Of a DNA stretch of 64,000 nucleotides, positions 52,121 through 61,682 are shown piece after piece (positions within the stretch are counted from its first letter, which is position 1; the number at the start of each line of letters is the position of its first letter). A program made the position numbers and the translations under genes. Origin of the DNA: Elysia crispata. Taxonomy: Eukaryota > Mollusca > Gastropoda > Plakobranchidae. The stretch covers positions 1-64,000 of the forward strand of contig JAWDGP010000086.1 of the NCBI GenBank assembly GCA_033675545.1, given 5' to 3'. The notes under the pieces are model-generated. The model ran no database searches and was not told where the DNA came from. It saw only the letters and a program-made list of their open reading frames with translations.

Positions 52121-53010
52121 GTACGTTGTTCTCAATGGATGCTGAACACAATGGATATATAATTGAATTTTTGTCCTGATTTATACCTGAGACTGTCACA
52201 AGTGGTTTGCATAAACGAAACTAGATAAATTCTTATAATGATCTTAAAAAAATGATACAAAATTGATAAAGATGTCTTGAATATGAGACAAGGGGAAGGA
52301 GAAAAACATAATTGATCAACAATAATGAAAAATTAGAAAAAAAACTGCATAGTAATAAATATTATTGATTTAATTATATCGTTCAATGTCCCTATCTCCC
52401 TAATCTATAACTACATCTAAACAAAAATTAATATTGGAAAAAACACTTCAATACCATAACTGGATCGAGAGACTGACAGATGAAAGCTGGAAAAAATAAT
52501 CTAAGAACTTAACGATAACGCTAGGTTTGTTTAAAATTGAATAATGAAGTACACTAGAAAAACTTATTTAAAACTGGAATTTAATTTAAAAAAGTATTCA
52601 CAATTTAAGATAACATTTAAAGTTTAATAATAAACAAAGCATTTATTTATTTAGAAGTAAAAACAGTCCGATACAGCCTTTTTATAGTGTGGAATGTTCA
52701 TGCAATTTTTTTTAATTTTTTGTGTGTGTGTGTATGTTTTTTTTTTGTTTTCTTTTTTTTTTTTTGTTGCTTCTTTGCAATATGAAAATTTGATTAATAA
52801 TTATTTATTACTAACTCCAAAGCTAATGATTACATAAAAATTTATAAACATGTATTGCTTTATTAACTGGTATATTTTTTTAATGAATAAAAGAAGGTCC
52901 ATTGCAAAGAATGGTTCTCAATATTCATTGTTAAACAATCAGTTGTAATGTAATGTATTATGTAACTTTTTCGCTTTTTCTAACCTATCGTTCTTACTAA
53001 TTTTCTTCAG
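52121..53010. other. AT-rich spacer between paralogous copies
   Basis: T-rich run with TGTGTG at 52708-52765; nothing else recognised. Confidence 0.5.
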
Positions 53011-53206
53011 CTATTCCAATTTTAAGCTTGGTGGGGTTTGAATATTCCAATACCTGCAGTGATGACTACCTTGTAGATCGTGAAGTTTTCATAGTTCTGG
53101 AGATTTTGTCAGCGGAAGACTCATCTATCAATCGATATAAAAATGCTTGTACGGGACCACAGTTTTTTTGCACTAAGAAAACAAACAAAAAAAAAACATT
53201 ATCAAT
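53011..53206 (+). CDS. Receptor-family module, exon A (copy 2)
   Basis: Acceptor CTAATTTTCTTCAG, donor CAAT|GTAAGT; 196 nt, phase 1 in, phase 2 out. It encodes IPILSLVGFEYSNTCSDDYL, VDREVFIVLEILSAEDSSIN and NACTGPQFFCTKKTNKKKTL. It is homologous to the exon at 48192. It joins the 25 nt micro-exon at 53794 with exact phase. Confidence 0.7.
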
Positions 53207-53793
53207 GTAAGTTTGAATTAATTTGTAAAAAATATATCTTTCAATGTCTACACCATCCTTCTATTTTTTCTTCGCTTGTTGTTATCTCCGTTCGTAATTT
53301 ATCTTCTCGGTTTTGTCTACTCTTTCAAGTAATGTTTTGACACATCCGATTGATGTAAACTTGAAATATAAAAAAACGACCTAGAGAACAATTTAAGAAT
53401 TTTTATTCTAACTAAGTTCAGGTAAAGCCCTTAAAATAAGAAGAAATCGATAAAGAACTAAGAATCAAATAGTTCGTAACTCGCGTGTGCTTAGGTAGTG
53501 TATGCTGAAAAAATATTAGGTTTGGCTCAATCTGAGTATTAAATTCTTGGGATCATTGGAATTATTCTGATTTTAATCGTTTTGGTTTTCCTCTTTCACA
53601 ATAAATTTATATCAATTCATCTTGCTACTTAAAACTTATGATACAGTTTTGCATTAACTGTGAAATAATAGACTGCAAAGCTTCAATCAACTTAGTAAAT
53701 TCCGTATATTTTGGTGGCAGTTATCCGTGCTCTAAGGGCAGTTATTATAAATGTTGTCGCGAGATATTTTGTGTTGCTTTTCTCTATTTTCAG

Positions 53794-53818
53794 TGAAACC
53801 GATACAGAAATAATTGAG
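53794..53818 (+). CDS. 25 nt micro-exon of the receptor-family gene
   Basis: Acceptor TCTCTATTTTCAG, donor GAG|GTATAG. With the two leftover bases of the previous exon it adds IETDTEIIE and ends in phase 0, exactly what exon B at 54203 requires. The match at both ends and the acidic in-frame peptide support a real micro-exon. Confidence 0.6.
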
Positions 53819-54202
53819 GTATAGCCTTATTTTTAATAATAAAACAAGAATCACTTTTTATTGTCCCATTAATCAAGTCGTATGATCCATGGAAAAAAAT
53901 ATGTTGAATGACAATGAAAAATCTTACAAGAATAATTAAGCATTCATTATGTATTTAAACCTATGCTATAAATCTGTGTATAGTGATAACAGTATGTACT
54001 TATTTGGTCCTTTTATTTTTTTAATTACCTGTGTGTCTAGAATCTTTATGGACTTGTTTTGTTTTGGTTTTTTTACTCAGAAATCAGATGCCATTTAAAG
54101 CAAAAGCCAGTTTTTCTATTTATTTTTCAATGTCTTTTTATTAACGAACCATAAATAACAGCTGTAAATAATCAGGCTATTCTGTACTCTTTTGGTTTTC
54201 AG

Positions 54203-54416
54203 CTCTGCACCGCTTTTGACCTTGTGACTAATAAGTGCACAAATCGAAACGGCGAACCAAATTCATGTTTATGCACAGAGGTTACACCCAACATTGAATA
54301 CCGGTTTACTTTGAACTTAACAGCATATACATATTTCAGCAGACAAGAAGTTTGGATGGAATGACAAGGTCCACCTCCAATAGTCTCTGCACATTATCAG
54401 TTTCCTGAAATAAGAG
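54203..54416 (+). CDS. Receptor-family module, exon B (in-frame TGA)
   Basis: Acceptor TTTTGGTTTTCAG, donor AGAG|GTACGC; 214 nt, phase 0 in, phase 1 out. It encodes LCTAFDLVTNKCTNRNGEPN, SCLCTEVTPNIEYRFTLNLT, YFSRQEVWME, a TGA at 54362-54364, then QGPPPIVSAHYQFPEIR. Its paralogue at 59092 shows the same C..F...C..C.C .. VYLLWPG .. FPEIR plan, where the residue at or near the TGA is Trp. TGG to TGA is the simplest change. Confidence 0.7.
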
Positions 54417-54903
54417 GTACGCTAAACGAGATTATTATACTTTCGCTGTTTTAATTTTTCATCTAGCACTTGATGTAAAAGGAATTGAATAAAAAAGTAG
54501 AATAAAACATAATTTTGATATATCAGGTTTAAATTGTAACACAATTTTTCTTCTTTTTAGCTTTAATATTTTTATTTTACAGTTTCGTTAAAGATGAGAA
54601 TAATATATATTACAATGTTTTTCTTGAAATGTTTTTATAGATTTATAAATTCATTTCTTAATTAATTGCGTTTTATATAGTTTTATTGTTTGTTTAAACC
54701 TAAGAAAACATATGACTACCTCAGAATATTACTTTTTCATAAATGGTCATTGTCAATCTAGATACTTTTATTTGTGCCTTCCCTTTAGAAGTTTAATTTT
54801 AACAACATTTTCCCCTCAATTTTCCTTAATCAATTTTCATAAAATATGACGTGATCGAGCAAGTTCTCTATGATATTGGCTATGACATTTTTTTTTCTTT
54901 CAG
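54417..54903 (+). other. Intron between exon B and the micro-exon
   Basis: AT-rich, ending in a long T-rich tract before CAG at 54901-54903. Confidence 0.5.
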
Positions 54904-54912
54904 TCGCCTGTG
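54904..54912 (+). CDS. 9 nt micro-exon (Val-Ala-Cys)
   Basis: TCGCCTGTG lies between TTTTTTTTTCTTTCAG-like sequence and a perfect GTAAGT. Using the base left from exon B it reads V-A-C and leaves one base. The same length, context and phase recur at 48880-48888, which argues against chance. Confidence 0.5.
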
Positions 54913-56325
54913 GTAAGTACCACTGTGCATAAATTTTAAAAATAAAATTCTAACCAAAACTTAATCCTCAATAACTGAATGGAATTTTTACAGTTCAACA
55001 TACGACGTTGAGAGTTGTTTTTTTTAATATTGCTAAACAATTTGTATTTTCTTAAAACAATCTTTGTATAATTCTTGTATTCATTTAAATTTGATTTTCT
55101 CTTTTAATGCGTGCATGTTTTCCGGTATATTGGTGATATCCGGATTCAGTAATCGGTTCACCCTAGTTTTTGACTCAGGTTTTGAATTGACCTAAAGAGA
55201 CAGTGTTTAAATTTTATGAGACACCGGTACCCATGAAAAGTTCATAAATGATTTATTTTTATGATAAATCACGTTTATTTTTCTATTGTGTGCGACGTTC
55301 CCAAGATCAATGCTGACGCATGTAACAATCTTTTAAAAAAATTAAATTTAAATTATTGACCTAAATCTAATCCTCAACTTCGCAAAAACGATGTTAGAAT
55401 CTAGATTTAGTCCCATCTCCTTGGCACTTTTCGAGCCTGCAGTTTGTTGAGTCGAACGCTATGCGTCTTTTTTCTCTGTCTACCTCACTCCGTCTCTTTA
55501 TTTATCTCCACCCCTCTTTTTCACGCTTTGGTTGAATTGGGTCACACTTAAGGGAATCGAAATTACAAAAGGATCTCTGAAGTAAGACGAAGATCTTTGT
55601 TTCCTTATGCTCAAAGCATATGATGTTATCCATGTAATCCCCTTGAAATATTTTCAGTTCTTCCCTGACTAGTGAGGACTCAAGTTTAATATGTTTCATG
55701 TAACACTGCGTTGTGGCTATTGTATATCAAACAATAAAAATAACAATCTTTTACAGATATTTTCCTTATTCTTACTTCTTTTCTTATCTTACTTTTCCTT
55801 TGTCTTTAAAATGTTGTTCTTGCATTCCTCCACATCGTGTTTCTATTAAATATAATAAGACAATAGCTGTATCTATTTTTCTATCCTGTCTCTATAACTA
55901 CAAATATTACCTTCCCTTATCCCGTTTTATTTGCATCTTCATTTCGTCATTACATTGCTTTTATTTACTCTTTCTTTCTTAATAATAATAACGTAAGAAT
56001 ATCTTTGTCTCTTCTCTTTTTAATGTCTGTGTATTTGTCTATCAGTCTTTAGCTGCACACCTTACTTCATCTCCATATCTTTGTGTTATTTCTGTTTCCT
56101 TCTTTGTCTGTTCTGATATTTTTTTTTCTAATTTTCAACTCTCTATCTCCCATAGTTATCTATCTATTTGGCTGACTTTTTTCTCTCTACATATCTTTAT
56201 CTTTTTAGATCTATATTCGTGTTCTTTAGGATTTACCTCTCTCTATATTACCACGCAAAACTGTATTTCTCTATCTATTTTTTTTATCCATCTCCATCTT
56301 TTATCTATTTATCTATCTCTTTATG

Positions 56326-56377
<52 letters not shown>

Positions 56378-56495
56378 AATTTATGTATTTATCTCTATTT
56401 GTGCATCTATCTCTTTTATCAAATCTACAAGTTAAAAGTAATTAGATTGATAACAACTCAATCTTGTCGTTTTTTTGTTTTGTTTTTTGCTGTAG
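54913..56495 (+). other. Long AT-rich intron
   Basis: CT/TA-rich low-complexity sequence at 56160-56400 including (TA)n at 56328-56372. No other feature seen. Confidence 0.5.
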
Positions 56496-56656
56496 TCAAA
56501 TTTGTACTGAGAAAACAGTGTGTTAATTCAAAATGTATACAAACAAAAAAATCGGGATTCATGATCACTCCTAGCTTTCAGCCTTGCAACTTTTATCAGA
56601 AATGCGACACATGTTTAGTGTCTTTTTTCGACATGTATAACAGATTGTGCCACTGA
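56496..56656 (+). CDS. Candidate variant exon A, Cys-rich
   Basis: Acceptor TTTTTTGCTGTAG; phase 1 in fits the micro-exon at 54904. The frame reads KFVLRKQCVNSKCIQTKKSG, FMITPSFQPCNFYQKCDTC and LVSFFDMYNRLCH and then meets a TGA at about 56654. Its start resembles the exon at 58479 (IKFVRMQ), but the rest diverges and holds six Cys. No clean donor was found, so it may be a decayed or alternative exon. Confidence 0.35.
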
Positions 56657-58478
56657 GAAGAGCAGTTTCATCCGAGTAATTCATTTTTTATGTCTGTTAT
56701 ATGTAAATGAACATATAGACCGTCAAACTTCCAAAGACATGAAAAAAAAAATAAAAACTAGACCACACACATCATTAAACTCATAAAATAACTTACTGTC
56801 AGTAGATAAGTGGTTCTCAGTCAGGTTATTTGCTTTTTTGTTCCAACATGTACCAGAAATGCCTCAAAATAAAATGTTAGACATGTTATTTATACACTTT
56901 CTCTCATAAATTGCACCACTAACATAACTCTCAATTTTAGACTGATAAAGTATACATACTATCTCACTCTACTTCTAAATATTCAATATAAACAATAGTG
57001 GTACATGATCCTAAATTAAGTTTCTCTTTACGTGGCAACTGTGTTTTAAGCGAAGGACAAGGTTGTTGATTTTCCTAATTTTAGCAACTAAAAAATGAAC
57101 ATTATTAGGTAAGGCTATACATTGCTCAACACTGGCATGTATGACGTAAAGGGTTGGATCCAAGTAAATTATTTTTTTTAATATTATAACGCTAGTTTAT
57201 GTACTCCTGGGGTACTTTTTGTACTTCTTGAAATAAAGATAATATTTACTACAAAGCCTAAAACTTCAAAGCTTAGAAGACTGAGCATGGGACCTACAAG
57301 TTCCTACCAAGACTGAATAAGAGACGTAAAACTTTTGGTTATACATGTCAAAAAAAATTGTTGGAATCACTATATTTCAATAGTAATAAAAAATCGTCAC
57401 TTCCCGAGAGAGGCATTATAAAAAGTAGTATCAAATCAACAGCATCAATAGTTCCATTACTGCTACTACGATTGCTACTGTTCCCACTGTTAAGAAAATA
57501 ATATACCTCTAAATGTGTAGTTAAATATGTATTCCTTTAATCTACATATTAATATGTCGATGAAAATTTTCTTCATGAAAAGTAATTATCAATGTTTTCT
57601 TTCTGGTGGCTTAAGTGCTAGAAATATCAGTAAACATTATAACGATACCTTGACCAAATCTCGTTTCGGGACCTCTTCGGCTGTCTTAAGTGCTAAAAAT
57701 ATGAATAAACATTATAAAGATACGCATTGACCAAATCTCGCTTTGGTGCCTCTTCGGGTGGCTTAAGTGCAGCTGGCGGTACTACTTAATATATTAAATA
57801 AGGATGTACTATTACATATACTGTACATCGATTGGCTTATGTGCCGACAATAGGTCTTAGCATTATAGAATAATAAAAAGAAAAATAAATATACGGTGTC
57901 AAATCTGATACAGATGCCTTTGACTGATGAGTATAAAATGATTTTTGTATATCAATAGTTATTGGCGATCTTATTTTTAATGTCCCTTTAAGCGACACTG
58001 TGGTTCGAACGGAGGTCGATTGTGTTTTGTGTCGTACGCTCTCTTCAGGCATGACTGTGCTCACTTGTCCCCCGATGCACACAAATTTACATAAATCTCG
58101 TTTGTATTTAAATGATGCTTTTTAAGAAAAAAATTTAACACGAGATCAAAACGTGTTGAAAGACTGAACTTTCTTTTCTACACTTCTTTGCGAAAAATTA
58201 TAATAACGATTTTTTTAAGAGTACGCTTTAATGTCTTAAAAGAACAAAAGTATCTGATTTCCACTTTTGATAAAAAATATGAATGGATTTTTTTTGTCGT
58301 TTCTATTTATTTGAAACTGTTTTTCAACCAAGTGTCATTTTTTCATGCTTGAATTTATAATACTTTTTTTTGTTTCTACACAGGATTTTTTCGCAACAAA
58401 AATATATTTTTTTTAGCTTGAGAATGTTGATTTAAGATTTTATATGCATTTTTTTCCTTTTTGACATACCGTTTTCAG
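56657..58478 (+). other. Intron or spacer with dispersed repeat
   Basis: A ~110 bp phrase with ACGATACCTTGACCAAATCT..CTTAAGTGCTA is imperfectly duplicated at 57600-57770. An element near 57985-58080 (GCTCTCTTCAGGCATGACTG) is related to one at 49390-49480, and TGTTTTAAGCGAAGGACAAG at 57042 to the same element. No exon supported. Confidence 0.5.
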
Positions 58479-58657
58479 CCAAGATAAAATTTGTAAGAAT
58501 GCAGTCGTCTTCCAATGAAAATAAAGGTTTTATTGTCGCAGAAGAAGACAGAACATTCATCTAGTTCGAAGTGTTGGAAAGTAACTCTGTCCACTCCTTT
58601 AAGGGAATAGATGGACCACAGTTTTATTACACAACAATAGATGGTGTGTCTCATAAG
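58479..58657 (+). CDS. Receptor-family module, exon A (copy 3, in-frame TAG)
   Basis: Acceptor CATACCGTTTTCAG, donor AAG|GTAAAT; 179 nt, phase 1 in, phase 0 out. It encodes KIKFVRMQSSSNENKGFIVA, EEDRTFI, a TAG at 58562-58564, then FEVLESNSVHSFKGIDGPQF and YYTTIDGVSHK. The second half matches the pseudo-exon at 51792. Apart from the stop the exon is regular and in phase with exon B at 59092. Confidence 0.7.
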
Positions 58658-59091
58658 GTAAATGTACAAAGCGGTTTAAAAATCCTGCAATAGAATTTGC
58701 AAGCCTGTAAATGTCAGCTTGTTAGGTCTTTACAAATTTAATTTACGGATGAAAAAAACAAATCTGAATACTTTCAATCGCAATTCCTCGTGTGAAGCAC
58801 AAAAACGACAAAAGACATTCATAATAGAATGTAGGATCAGCTGTTTTTATGTATTATTTTGAACGAAGAATGCTGTAAACCTTTTGGCATATCATTGTCT
58901 ATTGAAGAGATTAAGGGAGACGCAGATTGATTTTTTTAGGTCAATTTGCTTAAATTGGAAACAGGCGTTTCATGTTTTCCCTTCAAAAAAAGTATAATTA
59001 TATATGTCATTGAGACGAAACACTTAAAAATCTAGCGAAGCCACGGTTAATCGTGAATCTTCAAACGTCGAAACAATCTATGCCTTCTCAG

Positions 59092-59302
59092 GAGTGCATG
59101 GGCTTTGAACCCTCCAACTGATCATGTTTAACCCGGAAAAGAATCCGTGACGCTTGCTCCTGTGAGATGCTAACCTCGAACATTTACCGTCTCAGTTATA
59201 TCAAAACAGCCACTTTAAATACCAGTGGAGCGACCGTTTACTTACTATGGCCTGGCAAACCTGATCTTCGCTCGGACAACTACACCTTTCCGGAAATAAG
59301 AG
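59092..59302 (+). CDS. Receptor-family module, exon B (copy 2, in-frame TGA)
   Basis: Acceptor ATGCCTTCTCAG, donor AGAG|GTCGGC; 211 nt, phase 0 in, phase 1 out. It encodes ECMGFEPSN, a TGA at 59119-59121, then SCLTRKRIRDACSCEMLTSN, RLSYIKTATLNTSGATVYLL and WPGKPDLRSDNYTFPEIR. Cys spacing, the Y(L/M)xW-PG segment and the FPEIR end match the exon at 54203. Its leftover base joins the transmembrane exon in frame. Confidence 0.75.
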
Positions 59303-60061
59303 GTCGGCATGCTTTAATTAGAGTTAGCGTTGATTTGATTGTAAGATCTAATTTCTTATTCTTAGAGATTTTTATTTAGCGCATTATAGATGTATAATTA
59401 TGTCTTCTAAGCAGTGAACACTCTTGCTACCCAGGAGCGAAAAATCCATAATAGTGAACATTTTGGGAACAATAGATTGCGAATGTAATACAGTAATTTG
59501 TCTAGGTTTTGACGTGGATATTTTTTAAAGAGTGTTACCTAAAAGAGAAGTAAGGAATATAATCCTGAAAACATTCATGCTCTATATAATAATGCAGTCA
59601 AGTTGAAAATCTCATTACGTTGTGTTCAACTATTGTTCACTGTTCATTGTAAATTTTTTTTTCTTGCAAAAGCTGGTGTACACACTCATTGCTTTAAAGA
59701 ATCCGGTACTTCTTAGCATTCTCAATCTGATAATCACATTTTTTCAACATTCGGTGTTTAGCTTGATTTGTAGATACAAAAAATAGTTTACTTGATAACC
59801 GTATATTGAGTATTCGTGGAGGAGATAGCTCTAAAAGAAAAAAAAAGTTTAATTTTATGTTTAGATAGCGTCTGCACCTAGGCAACCAAACTTTTGAAAA
59901 TTATTTACCCTTAGTACAGTGCATTACTCAAAGTTCTCTTCAAGATCCCTTGAACATGAAATATTTATATCACTGGTGTGTTACGTTCTCTTGAATGTTT
60001 TGAATTGATAAACCTTCTGTTGCTTATAAATGCATAATTGATCCTACTTCCCCTCTTACAG

Positions 60062-60178
60062 CTAAACCTAGTGATAGCGTCATCAACACAGAGTATAACA
60101 TGATACTTATCGGTGTAGGACTTGTCGCTCTTTTGGTAACAGTTGCCGTTGTTGGTATCATGTGCTACAAAAAGTTTG
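60062..60178 (+). CDS. Receptor-family gene, transmembrane exon
   Basis: Acceptor TACTTCCCCTCTTACAG, donor TTTG|GTACGA; 117 nt, phase 1 both ends, open. It encodes AKPSDSVINTEYNMILIGVG followed by LVALLVTVAVVGIMCYKKF. The hydrophobic helix of about 22 residues followed by CYKK is a standard type I membrane anchor with a basic stop-transfer. The module exons lie outside the cell and the tail exons inside. Confidence 0.85.
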
Positions 60179-60877
60179 GTACGATGTCATCAATGAAATC
60201 TGAACAAGGAATGATGTTCGTTGAAATAGTTGCCATAATTTATACTCTGGAAGTGCGGGATTTTATATTTATATATTTATTATCATTTATTTATTAAAGG
60301 GATATATTACAGTAGAAACATTCTATAAAGACCATGAGAAATTGAAGTAAAAAATAAAGCTGCATATAATATGATATAACAACATAAAAAGGATACATGA
60401 GAGGTAAAGATGAAAAAAAAAGGAAAAAAAAAAACAAAAACAAACAAACAAATATGAGAAAGATAGTTATAATTATAATTGTTTTTTTATTCCATCTTCA
60501 AATTTTCTATCTAGTTACATAATAATTAAAGCTCTAAGTATATCTGAAAAGTGTTAAATGTACAGTTATTTATAAATCGGTTGTTAAATAGTGAGATACA
60601 CGGATGGAATAATTGAAATGATACAGAAATTCAATACAGTAACGTGAACGCTAGTAACGTTAACGGTGAACAATGAAGTATAACAGTAAACATTTGTTAA
60701 AATGACACGACATTTTGAAATCATTCACAAATTGATATAATAATGAAAGTTTCTTTTTAAAGTAAAAGCAGTTTTTTTTTTTATTTTTTCTACTTGGCAT
60801 TAAAACATAGCTATATGTAACAAAAATAATTAAAACATGTTGATTTTATGTTACTCTTTTCTCTAACTGTGGCGCAG
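60179..60877 (+). other. Intron
   Basis: A-rich runs near 60410-60450; nothing else recognised. Confidence 0.5.
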
Positions 60878-60896
60878 AAGCAAGAAACAGTCATGT
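60878..60896 (+). CDS. 19 nt micro-exon of the cytoplasmic tail
   Basis: AAGCAAGAAACAGTCATGT sits between CTAACTGTGGCGCAG and a perfect GTAAGT. Without it the transmembrane exon cannot join the tail exon in the acidic frame. With it the phases (1 in, 2 out) fit exactly and add EARNSHV. Confidence 0.55.
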
Positions 60897-61378
60897 GTAA
60901 GTAAAAATAAGACCATGACACTAATATCTCGCTCAGGTGCTGGAATTTTTTTTCCTACAACATAAGATATTTACTAATTTGTATTAGCAATACAAAATCA
61001 TACATTTTTACACTTAGTCTCCTTGCTGTCTTAACTATAACTTAAGCCCTTTTTACCAAGATTTTTTTTTAAAGATTATGTTGAGATCTTACACTGTTTT
61101 TGTAAGCAGTTGTTGTGCAGCGAAACAGCAAACTCAGGCCTTTCGGATAAACAAATGCAATTTATAGGCTTATATTTTCCTTATCACTGGGTATTTTACC
61201 CGATTAAAGTCAACAAGATTTTAGCGCGTTATTAGAGGTTGTTTATGATTTTTAATGTTGTATATGAATCAATTTACTTACCATATATTCAATATTCATT
61301 AATAAATTTATGTTAGTATAACTAATCCATCCGTTGCTATCTATCCCAATTTGATGTACAAATAAATTATTTCATTAG

Positions 61379-61532
61379 CCAGGCTCGGGTTCCTACAGAT
61401 GATAGAACCCAGATGGAGACGGCACATAAGACAGAAATTGTGGAAAATCAACAGGCGGCAGAGGATGAAAGCAAAAACTTGGACACATCTCAGGATACAG
61501 TGTCTAGTCCAAATGTTACCAAATCAGTGTAG
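61379..61532 (+). CDS. Receptor-family gene, last exon (cytoplasmic tail)
   Basis: Acceptor TATTTCATTAG, stop TAG at 61530-61532. The frame chosen through the micro-exon reads QARVPTDDRTQMETAHKTEI, VENQQAAEDESKNLDTSQDT and VSSPNVTKSV. It is acidic, with many Ser and Thr and no Tyr, hence no ITIM/ITAM. A second frame is also open (basic, ends at 61538) and would be used if the transmembrane exon joined directly. The acidic frame looks more protein-like. Confidence 0.65.
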
Positions 61533-61533
61533 G

Positions 61534-61535
<2 letters not shown>

Positions 61536-61570
<35 letters not shown>

Positions 61571-61682
61571 TAGATATATTGATGGGAAGAGGAAAAATAA
61601 TAAGAGGGAGAAAGGCTGAGAGTAAGTTACTGAGATTTATAAAAGAGAGAGAAAGAGAGAGAGAGAGAGAAAGAGAGAGAGA
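61536..61682. repeat. (GATA)n and (GA)n microsatellites
   Basis: GATA repeat at 61534-61570 and GA-rich at 61645-61682, directly after the stop codon. Confidence 0.85.
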
